Source: Owenia fusiformis
Lineage: Eukaryota > Annelida > Polychaeta > Sabellida > Oweniidae
Length of the DNA stretch: 64,000 nucleotides
Direction: 5' to 3'
Assembly (NCBI GenBank): GCA_903813345.2
Contig: CAIIXF020000008.1
Span: forward strand, 18,644,822-18,708,821
Under the pieces are notes generated by a model. That model was not told where the DNA came from, did not search any database, and saw only the letters and a program-made list of their open reading frames with translations. Both the position numbers and the translations under genes were made by a program. Shown here piece after piece: positions 55,963 to 64,000 of this stretch (position 1 is its first letter; every line of letters begins with the position of its first letter).

Positions 55963-57060
55963 TTAAATATGGAGATCCCTCTTTGGGGGACAGCAGGCTC
56001 ATATTGGTTCAGCAAATGCAAAGGATAGCTCAAGGGAATTTACATGGAACTTAAAGATTTTATTAGCAATTTAAAGGATGTATGTTTGGTATATTTGTAT
56101 GGTTCTTTTATGACTTTCCACAATTCAGAAATAAACCTTGTCATATATTTGATTTATAGAGGCATTCATTGGTTTACATTGAAATGTTACAGACCCTTAT
56201 TCCAATCAGCAATTTTATATTTTTAAATTGTGTTTGCATCCAGTATAAAATTTAGGTCAGGTTAACTTTGTAAATATCATGATTACAGTTGTGTAGTACA
56301 GAGTACTTTGTGACAGATGGTAGGTAATAAAGGAATGTTCATGGTTTAGAAAAGTAGAAAATATTATTATAACTTAATAGATAATCTCACTGCTATTAAA
56401 GATACCATATGTCAAATAAAGAAGATAGTTTTCTATGTTGTTAAAACATTTAAGTTTGTATTTTATAACATTTATGATACATTCTGCTATATGCTATTTC
56501 AGTTAACCATGGTCTTTTTATAGCATGTTTATGATGTTAATAGATGTTTTTATACACCAACACTTCTTAAATTGAACATCATTTAAGATGAGTACTTCTG
56601 TAACATAAACATTTTTTCATGAGAAAATCGAAATTCTGCACAAATTTTTAAAAAAAATCCAAATTCTGCAATCTTTTAAAACGGAAACGGAAGTCAGCTA
56701 CTTTCTAGGTAAGAACTGCGCGTCATTAGCGAACTCGCTTGAGCGAATTTAAACGTGATAGAATGTTGAATATTTCACGGTGAAATCGTACTTGTACTCA
56801 ATAATGATTGATTGTTGGACATAAACAGACACTCTTCAAATACCCCGCAAAGGTAGGAGATCGTAAAATATGTAATTTCTGGAAATTCTGGTAATTCCGC
56901 GGGATTTTCATGAAAATCAGGGATTCTGCAAAAAATTGAAGTTTTGTCAAATTCCGTCCACGCCGTGGAATTACGGAATACTAGTATCTATGATATATAC
57001 AGTATTTAGCTATATAAGATTAACACCCCAAATCCCTCAACTTTTAAATTTTGTGCTGCT
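55963..57060. other. AT-rich DNA with an unclassified GC-richer patch
   Basis: 56630-56960 has repeated aattctgca and a GC-richer centre (gaactcgcttgagcgaattt). It may be a dispersed element but I find no partner in the window. Confidence 0.35.
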
Positions 57061-57190
57061 TTTACGTCACCACCAGAAGTGGTGACATATTGTTATATAG
57101 TCTCATGTGGATGGTGTTCGTTGGTCAGTGTTCGGTGGTCAGCATTTGTAACAAATGGCAGGTGGTGATATTTTGCATGTTTATGCCTTT
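57061..57190 (+). mobile_element. Family A short copy
   Basis: acgtcaccaccagaagtggt, gacatattgttatatagtct, then aaatggcaggtggtgatatt and tgccttttt. Confidence 0.75.
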
Positions 57191-57384
57191 TTATTTTCTG
57201 TAGCACTAGCTGTAGTTTGCCCCAATACTATTGTAAAGAAATATAGAAAAGCGATAAAAGAAAACTGTGTGAACATTCCACTGCTAAGTTAGATTTTGTT
57301 TTTCACATTTCTTAAGCTGGTTTAAAGAAACAAACACATATGCTAATTAATGTCAATTATTGAAAACTCCACATGTTGAAATAT

Positions 57385-57690
57385 ACAGTAAAACCTGTCT
57401 ATAGTGAACACATTTGGAAAATAAAAATGTTCACTAGTCTATATAGGTGGTCATTACAGAGAGATATACAATAAAGAAGTCAGAAGTGTATAGTTCAAGA
57501 AATGGTGCTTGTGAGATGTTTACTGGAATGAGAAAGGTATTCATTAAATTGAGGTGTTCGCTAGAAACATGTGTTCACTAGGTAGAGGTGTGTACTAGGG
57601 GTATATACTTGAGAGAGTAGTGTTTACTGAGGTGTTTGTTAGGGAGAGGTGTTTTCTTACTGAGGTGTTTGTCAGGGAGAGGTGTTTAGT
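57385..57690. mobile_element. MITE end of ACAGTAAAACCTG family with GGTGTT-rich body
   Basis: acagtaaaacctgtctatag followed by many gaggtgttc/gaggtgttt phrases (57552-57690). The far inverted end is not seen. Confidence 0.55.
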
Positions 57691-58150
57691 TTAGCATATT
57701 TTGCTGGAAATATTCAAGTTATTTACTTCTAGGTAGATAAACTGATATTAGATCCAGGAGTGGCTGATTTTGAAAGGTCAATGTTATCATTCATATGACA
57801 GTATATTTGAATCGTTAGATAAAACATGTTGTACTTTCACTTCCTTGTAGATAATAAAGAGGAAGATTAGATACAAGTAGATGGCATTAGGTGTTATAAA
57901 ATGTCAGTCAAGTCCATGTACTTTAAAAATTTAATAATGTATAGAATATAATATACTATTATACATCGTATGCAGTGCATTAAAGCAAGTGGGCGTAGCA
58001 TCCACCTGAAATTTTGAAAATAGGCTTGCATCTACTTGAAAATGAGAAAAATCATGAAAAATGGGCATATTTTGACCTTGTCTGAATTTTGAAAATGAGA
58101 GTTTTGCATCTACTTAAAAAATCCTCTAGAGATCACTGGTTGTGTCCCTT
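57691..58150. other. AT-rich DNA without recognised feature
   Basis: No supported feature; short direct repeats of gcatctacttgaaaa near 58030 and 58110. Confidence 0.35.
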
Positions 58151-58253
58151 GTCTTGCATCAAACCCCTGTGCATCCTCTTCATCCATATTGTCTCTAAAG
58201 CAGTGACTGGTACAGATAGGGTTACAGGGGTAATGAGAGACTTGACGCAAGCC
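58151..58253. mobile_element. Small MITE with GTCTTGCATC ends
   Basis: gtcttgcatcaaacccctgt against the inverse of acaggggtaatgagagactt and gacgcaag. Same type as 55792-55889. Confidence 0.6.
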
Positions 58254-58523
58254 TAACCTGTTATAGGCAGTAAGTTGTAGCAAACACACTGATGAGTGAG
58301 GTAGACTATGATATTGCAGGCTCAGGTGCTGTAGTTATCTAATCCATTTTCTTGATTAATCCTGCTTGAACAGTAAAACCTGTAATAATCTAACTTCAAA
58401 TAAAGTTAACAACCTCTTTGGTATGTATCAGGCATAACTTATACTTGGAATATTGCCTATTTGCTTACATACTGAATTCCAGATACTCTGTATACTGCAC
58501 ATAACTTAATTAAAGATGTCTCT

Positions 58524-58740
58524 TTTTATGTCACCACCACAAGTGGTGATATATTGTTAAAGTCTCCAACTTTTTTGTGAATGGTGGTCGACTTTTGGTG
58601 TTCATCGTTCAGTTGTCGGTGTCTGTAACAATTGGCATTCAGTGGTTGGCATCTGTATTATATAACTTTTATTGATATTAGTCCCTTGTTATCTGTAACA
58701 AATGGTAGGTGGTGACATTCTTCATGTTACTGCCTTGTTT
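58524..58740 (+). mobile_element. Family A copy, intermediate length
   Basis: atgtcaccaccacaagtggt, gatatattgttaaagtctcc; interior ggtgtctgtaacaattggc; end aaatggtaggtggtgacatt and tgccttgttt. Confidence 0.8.
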
Positions 58741-59356
58741 ATTATATTTAGTCTCCAATATGCTGTTCAGTTTTTGATATATACTGGTTTCACTGTATCT
58801 GACTGTTTACTGTGATTTTCCCTGAGTAATCAATAACATTGTTTACCAACTCTATAAAAAATATAGAACTAATAGAATTGAATGTCAGTTAAAACATATC
58901 TCTTACATTTGATATCTTATTTGTCTTGATAATGTTCATGGATAAAATCAAAGACAATCTATATTTTCAAGCGGTTTAATCATAGTCTTTCTCTAACATT
59001 ATTACTTTTATATCTAATTGTGTTGATGTTTTCTATGTTCTCAGCTCGTTTGTCACTTGTTACCAAGAAGATGAAAATATTTTGTAAGATTCTTAGATGA
59101 TAACTAAAACATCAATAAAATAAGGATTTCATCGTCTAATTTGCAACAATCCAGACTGAGAGCATGTTTCTATGCCTGGTTAGAGTAAATTGAAAATCTA
59201 ATCTAATAAAATGAATAATTTGATCTTGAAACTCTGGTATATTTGAATAAATAAGTCTCCCATGTGTTATAGTCTTGTTACCCTGAGTATTATCTATCAG
59301 AGTCTTGTAATTAGGTGTCCTAGAATCCTTCTTTATTTAAGAGTCAAAGGGTAAAC

Positions 59357-59546
59357 AGTAAAACCTGTCTCATCAGAACACCTCTGGGTCTAGTTAAAAG
59401 TGTTCTGATAAGTAGGTGTTCATATTTTAAGTTTTTATGAATGTGTAAGTCAATGAGACAAAATAAAATTGGAACCGAGAAAAAGTGTTCACATTGAGAG
59501 GTGTTCAGATTAGAGAGGTGTTCGGATATGCAGGTTTTACTGTAGT
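59357..59546. mobile_element. Full-length MITE, ACAGTAAAACCTG family (190 bp)
   Basis: acagtaaaacctgtctcatc at the left and tgcaggttttactgt at the right. Subterminal gaacacctct / gaggtgttc also pair. TA follows the right end. Reference copy for partial ones at 29512, 42109, 44903, 54716, 57385, 58372, 61641 and 62388. Confidence 0.85.
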
Positions 59547-59749
59547 CTTGTATTGGTCAAATTCTGGATTTACTATTGGAATATTGGCATTTCCTGGATG
59601 TATTTTACTTATATATGTGTTTAGCTCTTACATCAAGCTGTTGGGCTTAAAGATTAGATAAGGTGTTATGATATATTAAGTTAATATGATGTTATAAATA
59701 GTTCTGAAATGCCAAGTTGTATTAAATAAAACTGATATGTTCATACATT

Positions 59750-60500
59750 ACCTTACGTATTTTAATAGTTAATGAGCATGCATTTAGTATGTGTTCCTTC
59801 CAGCTTGCTGATAGGTTGATTGCGGTAGGTCTGAAATGATTTATGAATAAGGCTGTCATGGGCACTAGTAGTGGGGGTAGAGCTGCTTAACCATATAATA
59901 ATATAGTCTATACTAGACCACTACTACCCACCTAGTTACACAGACGTATCGTCAGTGTATCATGGTGGAACTACTTCCGGGACTAGGTTTTGGTAAGATT
60001 TTTTTATTTCCCGATTTACACCTACTTATAAGTCACGTTGTGGATAATAATTTGGCTCGAAGTTAAGGAAGATAGTCCAGTTTGAGAATGTGTCGATGGT
60101 TTTAGGTTTTATATGTTAACGAAGACACAATTCACGTATTTAGTCCCTCGCTTTTGTTACACTGACGAACGACCAATATCAGTGTAATATTGGCAATATT
60201 AATGCCGATTGTCAGTGTAACAAAAGCGAGAGACTAAATATGTGAAATGCGTCTTCGTTAACATACCAAACCTAAAACCATCGACACATTCTCAAACTAG
60301 ACTATCTCCCATAACTTCGAGCCTAATTATAATCCACATCGTGACTTATAAGTAGATGTAAATCGAGAAATAAAAATATCTTACCAAATTCAAATCCCGG
60401 AAGTAGTTCAGCCATGATACACTGACGATACGTCTGTGTTACTAGGTGGGTAGCAGTGTAGACAGAGGGTAGTTTATAACTAGGCTCTGTGCGCAGGATA
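59750..60500. mobile_element. TACCCTTTG-family MITE interrupted by a palindromic insertion
   Basis: Left part (gcatttagtatgtgttcctt, ccagcttgctgataggttga, tagtgggggtagagctgctt) and right part (cagagggtagtttataacta, ggctctgtgcgcaggata) match the copy at 53372-53749. The insertion lies at 59917-60461. Confidence 0.75.
59917..60461. repeat. 545-bp near-palindrome (foldback element)
   Basis: Arms of about 260 bp centred near 60189. tacccacctagttacacaga pairs with the inverse of tctgtgttactaggtgggta, and cccgatttacacctacttat with ataagtagatgtaaatcgag. The centre region has ccaatatcagtgtaatattg. Arms diverge slightly, so it is old enough to carry substitutions. Sits at tactag in the host MITE, where other copies read tactaggcagag. 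Confidence 0.9.
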
Positions 60501-60670
60501 AGTATTATGTGATGCACAGTGTGGTTAAATATCACTATATCTGTAAAATATGTCTAAAGGGCAAAACTCGTTGATGATCAGATGTTGCTCATTGAGGTTC
60601 ATCTTGTCATAAAAGTACAGGTGCTAACCTTGGGTTAATAAACCTCCCAGTAACCATAAAACATTTTCTG

Positions 60671-60909
60671 ATCACAGGGCTTCAAAATCCAGAATATATT
60701 CTTTCTTTTTACCTCCTGCGATAAGCAGTTACTATTTCTCCGATTAAGAACTAGCAATCTGATTGGCTGTCACAACACTGCGACAGAAATCATGTATAAG
60801 TCATTGCGTATAACTAGATCACATGATTCATTTAAATCGAGCGCTTCCAAATTGGTTATAGCAGGGGGAAGAAGGAGGTACGGATTCTGGACACCTGCTT
60901 AGGAGGATG
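60671..60909. mobile_element. MITE copy, inverted relative to 17017-17255
   Basis: Shares ccagaatatattctttcttt, gattaagaactagcaatctg and cttaggaggatg with the copy at 17 kb. The two copies are about 43 kb apart. Confidence 0.8.
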
Positions 60910-61640
60910 TGATGGATCGAGAGGCTTTTAGTTGGACCTTTGGGATGACTGTAAATTTTCATCAGACCTGTTAGTCGCCTAATTTAAGTAAAAAATAGCC
61001 AAATGGTAGTAAGAAATCAAATTTTAGGATTTGAGAGTCAAAATGAGCAGCTCTACACTTTATGTTTCAAAAGTTAAATTTTCATTCTTTTAGAGAGTTA
61101 TTTATCTATCTACACTTGTTCAAGAGATATTCTATTCAAAAACGAGGGCATATTTAGTACCAAATGGGGTACCTTTATCATGAGACATGTACAGTTATTG
61201 AATTGCAATGTAAAGTAATAAAAATTGCAACATGACATGCTTTATTTCTATCATTCATCCATTCATCATTGTTAACATAGAAATGAGGACACATCTTTAC
61301 ATTGACATACTTAAATTCTATCGTACTTCCATTTATCAATTCTACTTGGATATGTTCTAATTCTTATGTTAAACGTGCTTCATCCATTCTGATTTATCAG
61401 AGTCCCTCTTTACCTAACGCTTTTGAGTTCATAGATCTGAACTTTTCCAAAATGATAGTAAAGGCTGTAGATCCCACAATGTGCTTCATCTGAACATTGA
61501 CTTTATCGCAAGTTTGTAGAATTCAATAAATTAACTGAAGGTAGCTTCCAACATGATTTTCTTCTACTCCATCACTCTCAACGTCTGTTTGAAATGTTCT
61601 ACATCTCACTGCGGATCGATGCACGTACACACTAAACCTG
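60910..61640. other. AT-rich DNA without recognised feature
   Basis: No exon or bounded repeat seen; the short open frame at 61302-61493 is unsupported. Confidence 0.35.
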
Positions 61641-61770
61641 TCTAATCTTAACGCAACTTGGACCAGCCAAAGGTGTTTTTTGACATGTGAGATGGTGGGA
61701 GATTACAAAGGGACGGAGAAAAAGTGTTCACATTGAGAGGTGTTCGGATTAGAGGGATGTTAGGCAAATA
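61641..61770. mobile_element. MITE fragment, ACAGTAAAACCTG family
   Basis: ctaaacctgtctaatcttaa, ttggaccagccaaaggtg, aaaagtgttcacattgagag, gtgttcggattagaggg. Confidence 0.65.
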
Positions 61771-62387
61771 CAAAAGGCTGTAATTAAATGGATGATCCTC
61801 GTGGTTATTTAATGTGCTCAGTTCAATCTACATTGAGATGAGAACTTAAAAATTACCTTTCATCTTTCTTGGATTACCATGAGTTACCATTTTTCATTTA
61901 TGTCTATTCTGTTTGTTTTCCATGTTTCGTCACATGAACAATGTGAAAATTATATTCTTGGGAAATTACTACTTTCCTTGCAGAATCAAATATGAAATAT
62001 GTCATTTTTATTCCATGTTTAAATGCAACGGGTTTGCTATTAGCAACAAATATGTCTATATGAATGTATTCATGAGCGTTGCATCATTTAACTCTAGTAA
62101 TTTTGATTCAGGAAGAAAACTGCCACTTCGAACATTTCTTTTTGGAATTCATTGCAGTCAGTACAATGCAATTGTGGAAACTTGTCCAAGTCCCTTGATT
62201 ATCACATTTTCCAAAACAGATGTAAAATACCCTGAGTGTCAAAGTCTAATAATTAGGCTCTGAATAGTATTTAACTAATCACATGTATCTATAGAGCTTT
62301 GATCCTGATATGATACAAAGTGATCCTAAAAGTAGCTGTCGTGATTCCAGAATGAAATAAATGCTAGGTACATGTCATGCACAGTGA
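61771..62387. other. AT-rich DNA; one unsupported open frame
   Basis: Plus open frame 61913-62263 (116 codons) has no start context, domain or splice logic that I can defend. Confidence 0.35.
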
Positions 62388-62566
62388 AACCTGTATATCT
62401 GAACAACTCCCTTATCTGAACACCTCTTGATTTGAACACTTTTTCTTGGTCCCAACTCTATAATGTTCCATTGACTCATATATTAAGAAAACCTTGAAAT
62501 GTAAACAGCTGCTAATCCGAACACTTTGGATTGGCCCCAGTAGCATTCGAATTAGACAGGTTGTAC
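62388..62566. mobile_element. MITE copy, ACAGTAAAACCTG family
   Basis: cagtgaaacctgtatatctg at the left and attcgaattagacaggtt at the right; interior ctgaacacctcttgatttga and tccgaacactttggattgg. Confidence 0.75.
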
Positions 62567-63031
62567 ATACGAGAAATAATATCAGTGGGATATTCATGTC
62601 CCTCTTTCCCATATTTCTCGATTTCCCCATTTATATTGATGGAAGAGGGATCAACAAAAAAGTAGAGGAAATAAAAAGCCACTTGCTGTGCCATCTATAG
62701 TTATGAGGAGAATCCAAAATTATTATTTGAAGCTCTGATAACATAGATGGATCTTCATTTCATCAGAAGGACAAAACGAACTTCAAATGTTTTCATGATT
62801 TAAGCCAATAGTGATGATTTAAGAAAATCTTTTGGATTTCCAAATGTGCTTAGCAATGTGCATTTATTCTCGGGTTCATAAAATAGACGTTCATTGAGTT
62901 ACAGATGTTCACTAACTTACGAGAGTGTTCATTGATTTACATTAATTAGTGTTCAGTGACTTTCAGGTATTTTTTATGTATTTATAGGTATTCTCTTAAA
63001 AAATTCATGTCATTCATGCTTACAATATTCA

Positions 63032-63163
63032 TTATTATGTCATCTCCAAAAAGTGGTGAAATATTGTTATGGTCTCCGTTTTTTATGTGACGGCAATCGG
63101 TGGTTTGTGGTTGGCGTCTATAACAAATGGTGGTGACATTTTGCATGTTAATGCCTTGTTTCT
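63032..63163 (+). mobile_element. Family A short copy
   Basis: attatgtcatctccaaaaag, tggtgaaatattgttatggt, then acaaatggtggtgacatttt and aatgccttgttt. Confidence 0.75.
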
Positions 63164-64000
63164 GATTTAGTATTTTGGTATGCTATAGATTCACACTGGA
63201 TGGTAATTAGTGATAATCTCTGGTAATATGTTCTGCATTAGTGTTATCTTGACAATTATGCTGTCTACACATTAAGACAAATTGCTGTATTGGGAACATG
63301 ATAGAATAAATTGTTGTAAAATCTAAATTGAGATGTTAGACATCAAAATATGTGAATAGGATGTTAAACGGTGTTCAATATCTGTTTTCCCATCAAGGAA
63401 AAGAGGGGGGGGGTTTGGCGGGAGACTACATATTCATCTTGATTTACATATACAGTACAAGGTTTGAGTTGGTCAAATCTCAAGAGGCCTATTGAGTAGG
63501 CATCCCATATCCATTAATAGTCAGCCTATATCCATGTCTATTGCTACATTTGCTTTTTATTCATGGATGGGACAACAGTCAGTTGCCATGGTAACACAGA
63601 AGTTGATGGTATTGGATATTAAATATATTCCCCTCACCTCCTGGTGGAGTAGACAGGGGCTCAAGAGGCTAGGTACTGTATTATACAAAGAAAAAGTGCT
63701 CAAATTTCAAAGTTGTTACAATTGAGATCATTCACACCTATAAGTTTTGCTATAAGGAATTTTGGTTTTTAGCTCATTTATATAAGGCCTTCTCTGTTGC
63801 ATGTTTGTGAAAGTCCAACAATTTTCATACTTTTTTTGTCAATAAATCACATGACTTCATTTTTTACAATGATTGGTAACCTCAGAAACATGAAGTATAT
63901 AGAAGAAATTGTGTGGGTTTGATAAACCGCATCAGCTGTTTTGTTAAAGAGGAAACCATGTTTTGTATTAAATCATATGGAATGAATGAATGTTTTCTCA
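63164..64000. other. AT-rich DNA to the window end
   Basis: One G-run near 63405; the open frame at 63492-63725 has no recognisable domain. Confidence 0.35.

Noticed and set aside
61913-62263. 116-codon plus open frame
   Set aside because: No recognisable domain, no splice logic and AT-rich codon use.

Overview
This window is animal nuclear DNA: spliced genes with GT/AG introns, long AT-rich introns, tRNA-derived SINEs and a very dense load of small transposons. The gene content (carboxypeptidase Q, SRP9, a rhodopsin-type GPCR and a polysaccharide lyase family 14 enzyme like the alginate lyases of abalone and sea hare), together with satellite-bearing elements that resemble bivalve 'pearl'/Helentron repeats, suggests a marine invertebrate, most likely a lophotrochozoan and perhaps a mollusc. 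That placement is inference.

Layout. From 255 to 29942 (+) lie the last seven coding exons of a carboxypeptidase Q (CPQ) gene; its 5' exons are outside the window. The first visible intron (340-18376) contains a complete three-exon PL14 lyase gene on the opposite strand (17730 to 1122). The 15-kb second intron of that lyase contains an intronless GPCR gene (10101-11510, minus), so three genes are nested inside one another. The same lyase intron also holds a three-layer transposon stack: a TIR element with a perfect 9-bp target duplication (2022-6259), an inner TIR element (about 2503-5632) and a dead CR1/Jockey-type LINE (about 2955-5350). From 35232 to 39999 (minus) is a complete three-exon SRP9 gene whose second intron carries a satellite-bearing element.

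From about 40 kb to the end I find no convincing coding exon. This part is AT-rich intergenic or intronic DNA with a mariner relic, many MITEs, a 545-bp near-palindrome and more copies of the hairpin-ended family.

The most unusual signal is a set of elements (stems GTCACCAC, CCCCAC and CGTACC) with a short palindromic hairpin at one end, the same stem motif reappearing at the other end, and tandem arrays inside. The largest (31217-33560) carries about 15 copies of a roughly 140-bp unit, most of which contain four perfect AGGTCA nuclear-receptor half-sites in a fixed DR4/ER5/DR4 arrangement. The protein-coding genes have no obvious functional link with each other: CPQ is a lysosomal/secreted peptidase, PL14 a digestive polysaccharide lyase, the GPCR a membrane receptor and SRP9 part of the protein-targeting particle. 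They share the locus mainly through nesting.
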